Of a stretch of 64,000 nucleotides of DNA, positions 33,809 to 42,010 are shown piece by piece. Each line of letters opens with the position of its first letter. The first letter of the stretch is position 1. Origin of the DNA: Bacteroidia bacterium (GTDB lineage: Bacteria > Bacteroidota > Bacteroidia > UKL13-3); assembly GCA_025454875.1 (NCBI GenBank), contig JALONP010000018.1, positions 1-64,000 of the forward strand, read 5' to 3'. Position numbers and translations under genes: made by a program. The notes beneath the pieces are model-generated. The model saw only the letters and a list, made by a program, of their open reading frames with translations. It was not told the DNA's origin and ran no database searches.

Positions 33809-35703
33809 TCCAGCAATTGGTTTTTGTTGTACCGCAATTTATCGTTATCCATCATATACCGTATCACTTGAAGTAAGTTTTCTTCGTTAAGGGTTGAAAA
33901 TTGGGCTACTAAATCTTGTAGCGATAAGGGTTTGGTTTGCAAAAGTAAAGTGATCTGCTTTTGTAGGTCTTCTAATTGATGGGCCGATAATGCTGCTTTT
34001 TTTTGTGCAATACATATATCGCAAATGCCACATGAGCGAGCCGTTGTTTCGTTAAAGTAAGCTACTAAATGTTGGCTGCGGCAATGATGTTGGTTGGCCG
34101 CGTATGCTAAAATTGCATCCAATTTTTGTTGCGCATTTTTTTTTCTGAATGCCAATTGTGCAATATCAAAACGAATGTATTTTGCATCAACGCGGTCGTG
34201 TAAAAAGGTAAGTTGAGGTTTGTCTTTTTGTTTAAGGTACTCAAGTATCCCAAGTTGATCAAGTTTGGTAAGGAATTTTTGAATAGTAGCTAGAGGCAAA
34301 TTGCTTCTTTGTGCAAGTGTTTCTTCATGAATGGTTGTGTACTGGTCAAAGACCCCTCCGTAACTCCGCAACAATAATTTTATGATTGCATCAAATTGTG
34401 GATGTTCTACTTGAAATTTATACAACGTACCTGCCCCAATTGAAAAACGTATTTGTGAAGGCTCGTAAAAAGACTCGTTAAGGTGAATGAGTTCGTTTTG
34501 CGCAAGTATCACCAGTGATGGGTAAACTAGTTGTGGCGTTAAATTAAATGTTTTGGTAAACGCGGCAATATCAAAGTCGTAACTCATACTGGTATTGGCG
34601 CCCACTGGAAGTTGGTAAAAATTGCAAAGTGATTGGTACACTTTCCGTAAAAAAGGTTCTGGCGGAAATTGAGTCTCTAGTTTTTGTAACGCTGCCCTTT
34701 TATCAGCTTCGTGGTATAAAAGCACAGCATAAGCTTTTTGCTCATCGCGCCCTGCTCTTCCTGCTTCTTGGTAATAAGCTTCTAGCGAATCCGGAATTTC
34801 TTGATGCACCACAATTCGAACGTCTGGTTTATCAATTCCCATCCCAAATGCATTTGTACAAACCATCACCCTTGCTTTGTTTTCAATCCAATCTGTTTGT
34901 TTTTGATTGCGTTGTTCGCTTGTTAATCCCGCATGATAGTAATCGGCTATGATTCCATTTTGCCTCAACATGTTGGCGATTTCTACTGTTTTTTTTCTAT
35001 TGCGCACATAAACAAGTCCACTGCCGTTCACCTTTTTAAAGATGTGAACCATTCGCTGGTTTTTATCTTCGAGTTCATTTACCACATAAGCAAGATTGGA
35101 ACGGGTAAAACTTTTTTGAAACAGATTGGGTTTTTTAAATAGCAGTTGTTGTTGTATATCTTTTGCAACTTCCGCTGTTGCAGAGGCTGTAAGTGCTAAG
35201 ATAGGAGCATTGTTCATCCATTCACGTGCTTCTGCAATGCGTAAATATTCTGGTCTAAAATCATATCCCCACTGTGAAATGCAATGAGCTTCATCTACCG
35301 CAAGTAAGTTAATATTCATTTGCTGTAAGCGAATTTGAACAACTTCGCTTAATAACCTTTCGGGCGATAAGTATAAAAACTTGTAGTCACCGTGAATGCA
35401 GTTATCCAATGTGAAATTGATTTGTTGGTAATGCATTCCTGAATAAATAGCTGCTGCTTTGATATTGCGTTTTTGCAGGTTTTGAACCTGGTCTTTCATG
35501 AGGGCTATCAATGGCGAAACAACAATGCATATACCCGGTTTGACCAAAGCAGGTACTTGAAAGCAAATGGATTTACCACCACCAGTTGGAAGCAAAGCCA
35601 ATGTATCATTTCCTTGCAGTACCGATTCGATAATTTCGGATTGAAGGGGCCTAAATTCACTGTATCCCCAATATGATTTTAAAATATCGGAAGGTGATAA
35701 CAT
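33778..35703 (-). CDS. recQ: RecQ-family ATP-dependent DNA helicase
   Basis: The 641-residue helicase has TLALLPTGGGKSICFQVPAL (motif I), SPLIALMKDQVQ (Ia), AVDEAHCISQWGYDFRPEY (II and the aromatic loop), ALTASAT (III), ATNAFGMGIDKPDVR-type motif V (here CTNAFGMGIDKPDVRIVVH) and QEAGRAGRDEQ (VI). A RecQ zinc site follows, with cysteines in HHCRSQ and SCGICDIC. The ending is short and I see no full HRDC domain. It unwinds DNA in repair and recombination. Its ATG overlaps the stop of the lolD-like gene by one base. Confidence 0.92.
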   Translation of the reverse strand: MLSPSDILKSYWGYSEFRPLQSEIIESVLQGNDTLALLPTGGGKSICFQVPALVKPGICIVVSPLIALMKDQVQNLQKRNIKAAAIYSGMHYQQINFTLDNCIHGDYKFLYLSPERLLSEVVQIRLQQMNINLLAVDEAHCISQWGYDFRPEYLRIAEAREWMNNAPILALTASATAEVAKDIQQQLLFKKPNLFQKSFTRSNLAYVVNELEDKNQRMVHIFKKVNGSGLVYVRNRKKTVEIANMLRQNGIIADYYHAGLTSEQRNQKQTDWIENKARVMVCTNAFGMGIDKPDVRIVVHQEIPDSLEAYYQEAGRAGRDEQKAYAVLLYHEADKRAALQKLETQFPPEPFLRKVYQSLCNFYQLPVGANTSMSYDFDIAAFTKTFNLTPQLVYPSLVILAQNELIHLNESFYEPSQIRFSIGAGTLYKFQVEHPQFDAIIKLLLRSYGGVFDQYTTIHEETLAQRSNLPLATIQKFLTKLDQLGILEYLKQKDKPQLTFLHDRVDAKYIRFDIAQLAFRKKNAQQKLDAILAYAANQHHCRSQHLVAYFNETTARSCGICDICIAQKKAALSAHQLEDLQKQITLLLQTKPLSLQDLVAQFSTLNEENLLQVIRYMMDNDKLRYNKNQLLEWNNNESFLQ

Positions 35704-36359
35704 TACGTTCCAAGTATTATTCCATCACGAATGGTTAACTTTCGGTCAGCACTGTTTGCGAGATCATCATTATGTGTAACCAATACAAATGTTTGGTTGA
35801 GTTCGGCACGTAAAGTAAAAAACAGCTTGTGAAGTTCCTGGGCATTTGCCGAGTCAAGGTTTCCACTGGGTTCGTCAGCAAGTACAATTGCGGGCTTGTT
35901 AATTAAAGCACGTGCAACTGCTATACGTTGTTGTTCTCCGCCCGAGAGTTCAGAAGGTTTGTGGTGCGACCGATTTTCAACGTTCAAGTACCCCAACAAC
36001 TGTTTGGCATACGCTTCAACTTGTTTGGAGGTATTGCCCCCAATCCAAGCAGGCATACAAATATTTTCCAAAGCAGTGAATTCGGGAAGCAGCTGATGAA
36101 ACTGAAAAATAAATCCAATATGCTTGTTGCGAAAAGCAGCAAGTTTTTTTCCTGACAATTTGGTTGTATCCGTACCTGCAATCAAAATGCTACCATTGTC
36201 AGGCTTGTCCAAGGTACCCATAAGTTGCAATAGAGTTGTTTTACCTGCGCCACTTGCTCCAACAATGGATACAATCTCAGCCGGCTGTACTTGCAGGTTA
36301 ATATTTTTGAGTACCTGCAGGTGATTGTATGATTTACTTACTTGTTCAACAGCAATCAT
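35703..36359 (-). CDS. lolD: LolD-like ABC-transporter ATP-binding protein
   Basis: The 218-residue ATPase has Walker A GASGAGKTTLLQLMGTLDKP, Q-loop FQFHQLLPEFTALENI, signature LSGGEQQR, Walker B VLADEPSGNLD and switch VTHNDDLA. The FHQLLPEFTALEN form is characteristic of LolD, the ATPase that drives release of lipoproteins from the inner membrane. The permease genes lolC and lolE are not adjacent. It is followed directly by recQ and preceded by the GT39-type gene at 9 bases. Confidence 0.85.
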   Translation of the reverse strand: MIAVEQVSKSYNHLQVLKNINLQVQPAEIVSIVGASGAGKTTLLQLMGTLDKPDNGSILIAGTDTTKLSGKKLAAFRNKHIGFIFQFHQLLPEFTALENICMPAWIGGNTSKQVEAYAKQLLGYLNVENRSHHKPSELSGGEQQRIAVARALINKPAIVLADEPSGNLDSANAQELHKLFFTLRAELNQTFVLVTHNDDLANSADRKLTIRDGIILGT

Positions 36360-36368
36360 GTATTCGAG

Positions 36369-37814
36369 CTATTTGGTTTTGGTTATTCGGTACAAATAAC
36401 AATCATTATCTGTAAAAATTGTATCTACCTCAAAAAGTTGCTGTAAATCGTGGCTTCTGGCTTGTTTTGGGCATATTACCCAGTTACCAACTTGTAAATT
36501 GGGGTGGTTCGGTTTTACGATTCGGCTTAACATTCCTTTCGTTTCAAATTGTTTTTGGTAAAAGTTAAGTCTGAAATCGAAGTCCATATTCACGATGTAC
36601 AAAGTGTCTTTTTGTGGCATGTGATTATAGGCCATTTGCCATGTGTTTTTCAAGTTGGTTTGAATGGGTTTTTGCAATTGAAGAATAACCTGGATAATGG
36701 TAATAATGCATACGGTAATCCCAATCAGTTTAGATGCTTTTGGCTGTTCTTGTGAAAGTGAAGCAAGTATCCAACCGATGCATGCGGCTATCCAAGGGTA
36801 TAATGGGGCATCATACCAAAAAGGCTTGGTAGCTGATAGGCCAAGTAATCCTGCGATGCTTACCAAGTAACAAATAGTAGCCTTTAAGATGGGTGGCATT
36901 GCATTTTTTTTAGCAAATAAATACAATACAATCAAAGGAATAGTTAACCATGACCAAGGAACAAACCTTGATTTAACAAGTTCGATTAGGTAGTACCAAA
37001 AAGATTTTGGCACTGGGTCTAAAAATTCTTGTTGTGTAATTCGCCCCATTATTTCGTAATGGATAACCGTAGCTAAGTAATTCGGAGTAGTATGGTTACG
37101 GTAAAAATAGTAACCGCCTATTACAGCTATAAAGAAGAACACTCCCAAAATAAATCCCTTTGTACGGATAACGCGCTTAAATTGCTTGCTCCAAATAAAC
37201 CAAAGCACAATGCCAGGCACGGCAAGTAAGCCTGCAGGCCCTTTAGTAAAACAAGCCAGTGTAAGTGCAATAAAACCAGCAAATGCATAATACGAGTGAC
37301 GGGTTTGGTGTTGGCTTGCAATGTAAAAACACGCTCCATAGAGGGTAATCCAAAAGGCGAGGATTGCATCAGTATCGGCAGTTGTGGCAATGTGTTCGCC
37401 AAGGTATCCATTGGCGGTGAGTAGAATAATTGGTGCAAATATGGCTTTCCATTGGTTGCGGAAATGGTGAAATCCTAATACAAACAACAATATTGCGGTT
37501 GCCAATGCAGCTAGAGCGGAAGGCAATCGCACAGCGAATTCTGTGAATCCGAACATTCGGATGGAAGCGGCCATGCACCAAAGTGCAAAAGGAGGTTTGG
37601 TATTGTATAAATCGGGCTCTCCAAGAAAATAGGTCTGAATCCATTCGTTTCGCTTGAGCATATCATAGGCAGTAATGGCGTAAGACGACTCGTCCCACAT
37701 ATGCATTTGGTTAGCGCCTAGGTTGTAAAATAAAGTGCAAAAGGCTACAATTGTCAGCATCAACAAGGCTGCTGCAGTATTTTGGGGAACGTATTGTTGC
37801 GATCGAAATTTCAC
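36369..37814 (-). CDS. GT39/ArnT-type membrane glycosyltransferase
   Basis: This 481-residue integral membrane protein has about 11-12 helices. Its first periplasmic loop is MHMWDESSYAITAYDMLKR, with the acidic pair needed by this fold, followed by YNTKPPFALWCMAASIRMFG, typical of ArnT/PMT-type transferases that use a polyprenyl-phosphate sugar. The C-terminal 100 residues form a soluble domain. The start is a GTG at 37814. The acceptor (lipid A, protein or glycan) cannot be told. It heads a minus chain with lolD, recQ and two glycosyltransferases. Confidence 0.82.
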   Translation of the reverse strand: MKFRSQQYVPQNTAAALLMLTIVAFCTLFYNLGANQMHMWDESSYAITAYDMLKRNEWIQTYFLGEPDLYNTKPPFALWCMAASIRMFGFTEFAVRLPSALAALATAILLFVLGFHHFRNQWKAIFAPIILLTANGYLGEHIATTADTDAILAFWITLYGACFYIASQHQTRHSYYAFAGFIALTLACFTKGPAGLLAVPGIVLWFIWSKQFKRVIRTKGFILGVFFFIAVIGGYYFYRNHTTPNYLATVIHYEIMGRITQQEFLDPVPKSFWYYLIELVKSRFVPWSWLTIPLIVLYLFAKKNAMPPILKATICYLVSIAGLLGLSATKPFWYDAPLYPWIAACIGWILASLSQEQPKASKLIGITVCIITIIQVILQLQKPIQTNLKNTWQMAYNHMPQKDTLYIVNMDFDFRLNFYQKQFETKGMLSRIVKPNHPNLQVGNWVICPKQARSHDLQQLFEVDTIFTDNDCYLYRITKTK

Positions 37815-37911
37815 TCAGGCAATGTTACCGAAAAAAGAACAGAGGCTGATAAAATTTATGTATTTCCGATTCTGGTTTTAAATCCTATTTTCGCACGCAA
37901 AATTTCATCAA

Positions 37912-39132
37912 ATGAATATACACGAGTATCAAGCTAAATCCATTTTAAAATCGTTTGGCGTAGCCGTTCAAGAAGGTATCGTTGCTACAACACCCGATGA
38001 AGCGCATAAAGCAGCATTAGCCTTAAAAGAGCAATTTGGAAGTGATTTTGTGGTGGTAAAAGCGCAAATACATGCAGGTGGTAGGGGAAAAGGAACCATA
38101 GAAGGTAAAGACCAACGTGGTGTAGCAGTAGCTAAAAATGCTGATAAAGCAAAAGAAATTGCAAGCAATATATTGGGTGGCACTTTGGTTACCATTCAAA
38201 CAGGACCTAAAGGTAAATTGGTAAGCAAGGTACTAGTTGCGCAAGATGTTTATTATCCTGGAGCAAGTGAGCCTAAAGAGTATTATATGAGTGTAATGCT
38301 TGATCGTTCACAATCAAAAAACATCATTGTTTATTCTACAGAAGGCGGAATGGATATTGAGCATGTTGCAGAGCATACTCCGCATTTAATTCACAAAGAA
38401 ACTATTGATCCGAGAGTTGGTTTACAACCTTTTCAAGCGCGTAAAATTGCCTTTAATTTGGGTTGCGAAGGTGAGGCATTTAAGCAAATGGTAAAGTTTG
38501 TAACTGCATTGTACACAGCATATGATCGTTCAGATTCAGCTATGTTTGAAATCAATCCGGTTTTGAAAACTTCGGATCAAAAAATTATTGCGGTAGATGG
38601 CAAGGTGAGCATAGATGACAATGCACTTTACCGTCATGCAGATTACGAAGCAATGCGTGACGTTGCAGAAGAAGATCCAACAGAGGTAGAAGCAAGTAAA
38701 CACAACCTCAATTTTGTAAAGCTAGATGGTAATGTTGGTTGCATGGTAAATGGTGCTGGATTGGCAATGGCCACAATGGATATTATCAAACTTTCGGGAG
38801 GAGATCCTGCCAACTTTTTGGATGTTGGAGGAAGCGCAAACGCAACAACAGTAGAAGCTGGGTTCCGCATTATTTTGCAAGACCCAAATGTAAAAGCGAT
38901 TTTGATTAATATTTTTGGAGGTATTGTACGTTGTGATCGCGTTGCTCAAGGTGTTGTAGACGCTTACAACTCAATTGGTAATATTCCCGTTCCAATTATA
39001 GTGCGCCTGCAAGGTACCAATGCAGAACAAGCCAAGAAATTAATTGACGAAAGCGGCTTAAAAGTATATTCAGCGATTGTGTTGAAAGAAGCAGCAGAAC
39101 TTGTGCAAAAGGCTGTAGACGGAAAATTGTAA
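37912..39132 (+). CDS. sucC: Succinyl-CoA synthetase beta subunit
   Basis: The 406-residue protein starts MNIHEYQAKSILKSFGVAVQ, the hallmark ATP-grasp N-terminus. It has VVKAQIHAGGRGKG, EINPVLKTSDQKIIAVDGKV, DVGGSANATTVEAGF and NIFGGIVRCDRVAQGV. With the alpha subunit it makes succinate and ATP or GTP from succinyl-CoA in the citric acid cycle. The alpha subunit gene sucD is not adjacent. A TATTTTCG at 37886-37893 may be the -7 box. A clear terminator follows. Confidence 0.95.
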   Translation: MNIHEYQAKSILKSFGVAVQEGIVATTPDEAHKAALALKEQFGSDFVVVKAQIHAGGRGKGTIEGKDQRGVAVAKNADKAKEIASNILGGTLVTIQTGPKGKLVSKVLVAQDVYYPGASEPKEYYMSVMLDRSQSKNIIVYSTEGGMDIEHVAEHTPHLIHKETIDPRVGLQPFQARKIAFNLGCEGEAFKQMVKFVTALYTAYDRSDSAMFEINPVLKTSDQKIIAVDGKVSIDDNALYRHADYEAMRDVAEEDPTEVEASKHNLNFVKLDGNVGCMVNGAGLAMATMDIIKLSGGDPANFLDVGGSANATTVEAGFRIILQDPNVKAILINIFGGIVRCDRVAQGVVDAYNSIGNIPVPIIVRLQGTNAEQAKKLIDESGLKVYSAIVLKEAAELVQKAVDGKL

Positions 39133-39152
39133 TACGTATTGAAACATCATTC

Positions 39153-39180
39153 AAAGCCTCACTTTGGTGGGGCTTTTTTT
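39153..39180 (+). terminator. Terminator of sucC
   Basis: AAAGCCTCAC (39153-39162) pairs with GTGGGGCTTT (39167-39176), one G-U pair, with a TTTG loop and seven T at 39174-39180. It touches the stop codon of convergent dtd. Confidence 0.9.
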
Positions 39181-39631
39181 ATTCCTTGTTTTTCGAATCA
39201 ATCCAAATGGTTACTGGTCCATCGTTGGTTAGTTGCACTTGCATACTTGCGCCAAAAACTCCCGTGGATACAGGCCTGTTGAGTTGGGAGGTTATTAGTT
39301 GAATGAATTGCTCATATAACGGAATTGCGGTTTCTGGCTTTGCTGCGCGGATATAGGAAGGTCTATTTCCTTTAATGGTAGAGGCAAATAGGGTAAACTG
39401 ACTTACCACTAAAATATCAGCACTAGCATCTTTTACAGAAATATTCATCACTCCTTCAGCGTCATTCATTATTCGCAGGTTTATTATTTTAGAACTCAGC
39501 CATGTGATATCATCCATATTGTCGGCAGGCTCAATGCCAACCAATACAACAATGCCCTTTTGGATGCTTGAATACGGTTTACCATCGATAGTAACACTTG
39601 CGTGGGTTACCCTTTGAATTAAAGCTCTCAT
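39179..39631 (-). CDS. dtd: D-aminoacyl-tRNA deacylase
   Basis: The 150-residue enzyme frees D-amino acids wrongly attached to tRNA. It has MRALIQRVTHASVTIDG at the start, the SQFTLFA motif, and NDGPVTIWID near the end, where the Gly-Pro pair forms the chiral filter. It is the last gene of the minus operon and its start touches the rsgA stop by one base. Confidence 0.95.
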   Translation of the reverse strand: MRALIQRVTHASVTIDGKPYSSIQKGIVVLVGIEPADNMDDITWLSSKIINLRIMNDAEGVMNISVKDASADILVVSQFTLFASTIKGNRPSYIRAAKPETAIPLYEQFIQLITSQLNRPVSTGVFGASMQVQLTNDGPVTIWIDSKNKE

Positions 39632-40566
39632 TAGGCAAATAGGTCTTCGTTGTGTAAAATGTTTAGGTAATTGTTGTACCGATCTAGGCTAATTTCTCCT
39701 TTATGCACTGCTTCGAGCACTGCACATCCAGGTTCTTTTTCATGAATACAGTTGTTAAATTTACATTTACCAATTAAGGCTTTCATTTCGCGGAAATAAT
39801 GAGAAACCAATGCAGGTTCAAAATCTACTACACCTAACTCTTTAATACCGGGCGTATCAATAATGTATCCACCAAATGATAATGGAAACATTTCGGCAAA
39901 CGTTGTGGTGTGTTTGCCTTTGTTTGAATAGGTTGAAATGCTTCCTGTTTTCAAGTCTAGGCTGGGTTCAATGGCATTAAGCAAAGCAGATTTGCCAACA
40001 CCTGAGTGGCCACTAATCAAACTTGTTTTGTTTGCCAATTGCTTTTTTAAATCACCGATTCCGATGCCAGTTTGTGCTGAGCACAATATTGTAGAGTAGC
40101 CTAACTGGGAGTATAAATCCATTAAGTCGTAAGTGTAGGTTTGCAAGTTGGTATCATGTAAATCCGCTTTATTAATAACCAATACTGCGGGAATGTGATA
40201 AGCCTCGGCTGTGGCCAAAAAACGATCAATAAAGCCAAGTGAAGTTTGCGGTTGCACGAATGAAACAACCAAAATCGCTTGGTCAATATTTGATGCCAGT
40301 ATATGTGTTTGCTTAGAAAGATTACTGGCTTTGCGAATGATGTAGTTTTTGCGTGGGTGAATATGTGTAATTACGGCACTTTGGTTATCAGTTTCAAGTT
40401 GCATGGATACTTCATCACCAACAGCAATTGGGTTGGTATGTTTAATACCTTCTAACCTAAATTTACCTTTAATGCGTGCTTGGATGATTGAGCCATCGAG
40501 TAAACGCACAGCATACCAACTACCTGTTGATTTAACAACAATACCGCTATTTACTTCCAAATCCAT
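39631..40566 (-). CDS. rsgA: Small-ribosomal-subunit biogenesis GTPase RsgA
   Basis: This 311-residue circularly permuted GTPase has an N-terminal OB fold (VVKSTGSWYAVRL), then G4 INKAD, G1 GHSGVGKSALLN and G3 DTPGIKE in the permuted order. A zinc knuckle follows (CKFNNCIHEKEPGC, C-x4-C-x-H-x5-C). The family acts in late 30S assembly. The ATG at 40566 was chosen over a TTG at 40605 because the extra residues do not fit. It overlaps the 3' end of crcB by 16 bases. Confidence 0.94.
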   Translation of the reverse strand: MDLEVNSGIVVKSTGSWYAVRLLDGSIIQARIKGKFRLEGIKHTNPIAVGDEVSMQLETDNQSAVITHIHPRKNYIIRKASNLSKQTHILASNIDQAILVVSFVQPQTSLGFIDRFLATAEAYHIPAVLVINKADLHDTNLQTYTYDLMDLYSQLGYSTILCSAQTGIGIGDLKKQLANKTSLISGHSGVGKSALLNAIEPSLDLKTGSISTYSNKGKHTTTFAEMFPLSFGGYIIDTPGIKELGVVDFEPALVSHYFREMKALIGKCKFNNCIHEKEPGCAVLEAVHKGEISLDRYNNYLNILHNEDLFA

Positions 40567-40928
40567 TGAGCCGAATAATTGCCAAGCCAAGCTGCAGCCA
40601 AACAACTTACATTGCTGAACACTACATATGAAAGGGCTCTTGTGATGAGGCCTTGTTCAAAAAGGTAAACACTTTCCATTGTGAAACTTGAAAAGGTGGT
40701 GAAACCACCAAGTATTCCAGTAATTAAAAATGCGCTAATAGCAACTGCATTGGAAAGGGTTTGGAGGTATGCAAATGTGATACCGATGCATAAACAACCC
40801 GCAGAATTAATTAAGAAGGTATGGATTGGAAAAGCGGCATGGTAATCAGGCTTTAGCCATATGCCCGCAGTATAACGAAGTACTGCACCTATTGCTCCTC
40901 CTAAAGCTACGTAAAGTAAATTTTTCAC
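40551..40928 (-). CDS. crcB: Fluoride exporter CrcB/Fluc
   Basis: This 125-residue membrane protein has four helices, with KNLLYVALGGAIGAVLRY at the start, FLINSAGCLCIGITFAYL and GILGGFTTFSSFTMESVYL, the channel-lining stretch of Fluc. It forms dimers that export fluoride. The GTG at 40928 gives the standard N-terminus; a TTG at 40949 is the alternative. It lies between the DUF429 gene and rsgA in the minus operon, without a visible fluoride riboswitch. Confidence 0.92.
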   Translation of the reverse strand: MKNLLYVALGGAIGAVLRYTAGIWLKPDYHAAFPIHTFLINSAGCLCIGITFAYLQTLSNAVAISAFLITGILGGFTTFSSFTMESVYLFEQGLITRALSYVVFSNVSCLAAAWLGNYSAQWIWK

Positions 40929-40945
40929 GCAACTAAGATACACAA

Positions 40946-41527
40946 TCAAATGAAAATATGGCCTTCGTCATCACCAAAGGTAAGGTGTTGGTCATGTGCC
41001 ATTCGGTAACAACTTATCCAAGCAATAAGAGCGTCTACATGATGCCAGGTAGGTAATTGAGCATGGTTAACTTTGGCAGGAAATACTTCAAGCAATGTAT
41101 TAATAAATGGCTCTAGGTTCGAAGTTTCTTTTTTATGGTAATACTTTTGTAGGTTGAACTGTGCGACAAATGCGGCTGGATACGTTTCAAATAAGGGAAG
41201 TTGGAATTTAGCACATTCATCTTTAAGTCTAATCGCTCTGGCTGTAAGTCCACCTATAAACATGGGTGACATTGCCTTAAGCGTTGAATCAACCGAACGG
41301 TAAAAGTAGTCTGTTTTTTGATTTACATTTAAATACACACCTGGAATGGATAGCGGTGCGTCAATGGTTGCAAATTCAGGTTTCGCTCCTTTGAGCACAG
41401 AGAGCAACATTGCGTCAGCATCTTGTTTTTTAGCAGACGCGACCAAATCGAGTGGTTTTTCATTATTACCAATGCAAATAACAGTTGTGCCTGCTGTCTT
41501 GCTCCCAAAATCAATTCCTGCCCACAT
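40946..41527 (-). CDS. DUF429-type protein (RNase H-like fold)
   Basis: The 193-residue protein starts MWAGIDFGSKTAGTTVICI, an acidic first strand typical of the ribonuclease H-like fold. FATIDAPLSIP, LTARAIRLKDECAKF, LFETYPAAF and HHVDALIAWISCY match the DUF429 pattern. Conserved acids (Asp6, Asp in TIDAPL, Glu in FETYP, Asp in VDAL) would suit a metal-dependent nuclease, but no activity is established as far as I know. It lies 4 bases after the DUF2256 gene and 17 before crcB in the operon. Confidence 0.75.
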   Translation of the reverse strand: MWAGIDFGSKTAGTTVICIGNNEKPLDLVASAKKQDADAMLLSVLKGAKPEFATIDAPLSIPGVYLNVNQKTDYFYRSVDSTLKAMSPMFIGGLTARAIRLKDECAKFQLPLFETYPAAFVAQFNLQKYYHKKETSNLEPFINTLLEVFPAKVNHAQLPTWHHVDALIAWISCYRMAHDQHLTFGDDEGHIFI

Positions 41528-41531
41528 ATAG

Positions 41532-41690
41532 TTATTTAATCATCATTAGTTTATTGCGGTTTGAACGACAACGGTCGCTGCAATGTGTTACTTGTTCCCA
41601 GTTGCGTTCCCATTTTTTACGCCACGTAAATGGTTTATTGCAGGTTGCGCATATTTTACTTGGTAAATGTTCTTTGCGTACACCTCTCAT
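41532..41690 (-). CDS. DUF2256 small zinc-ribbon protein
   Basis: This is a 52-residue protein with the pattern [19 protein letters not shown] then [12 protein letters not shown]: two Cys pairs (CATC and CSDRC) that can bind one zinc, around a basic and tryptophan-rich core. This is the DUF2256 pattern. The family has no known function but, to my knowledge, is often found next to photolyase/cryptochrome genes, as here. The ATG at 41690 overlaps the TGA stop of the TIGR03643 gene (ATGA), so the two are probably made together. Confidence 0.88.
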   Translation of the reverse strand: MRGVRKEHLPSKICATCNKPFTWRKKWERNWEQVTHCSDRCRSNRNKLMMIK

Positions 41691-41965
41691 TTGTTTCGTT
41701 TGCTAATTGCATTATTTGAAATAATGCGTTGCCTACTGCATTTAAACCGATTGATTTCAACATTGCGTTTTTGCAAGTGTTTTTGCGATACACCTTGGTT
41801 TACTCGTTTGCGCCAAAGTCTCCAACTTGAGGGTTTAAGTTCCCTTCTCATTAATTGAATCACCTCAGCCTCGGTTATGCCGAATTGATGGTGAATGGCC
41901 TCAAAAGGAGTACGATCCTCCCACGCCATTTCGATAATTCGATCAATCTGTGCTTCACTGAACAT
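41687..41965 (-). CDS. TIGR03643/DUF2805 family protein
   Basis: The protein has 92 residues from the ATG at 41965. [20 protein letters not shown] and [20 protein letters not shown] form a helix-turn-helix-like unit, followed by [18 protein letters not shown], the conserved basic part of the family. The last 35 residues are basic and low in structure. The fold suggests nucleic-acid binding, but the function is unknown. It is the first gene of the operon with DUF2256, DUF429, crcB, rsgA and dtd, and is divergent from the photolyase gene, whose ATG is 46 bases away. Confidence 0.85.
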   Translation of the reverse strand: MFSEAQIDRIIEMAWEDRTPFEAIHHQFGITEAEVIQLMRRELKPSSWRLWRKRVNQGVSQKHLQKRNVEINRFKCSRQRIISNNAISKRNK

Positions 41966-42010
41966 ATCAGTTAAACACTTCGTGAAATTGATTGTTTTAA
42001 AATGTGAAAG

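Noticed and set aside
37886-37893. TATTTTCG as promoter of sucC
   Set aside because: One mismatch in the -7 box and no good -33 box; mentioned in the gene entry but not listed.
40929-40945. Fluoride riboswitch before crcB
   Set aside because: Only 17 bases separate crcB from the DUF429 gene; there is no room and no matching structure.
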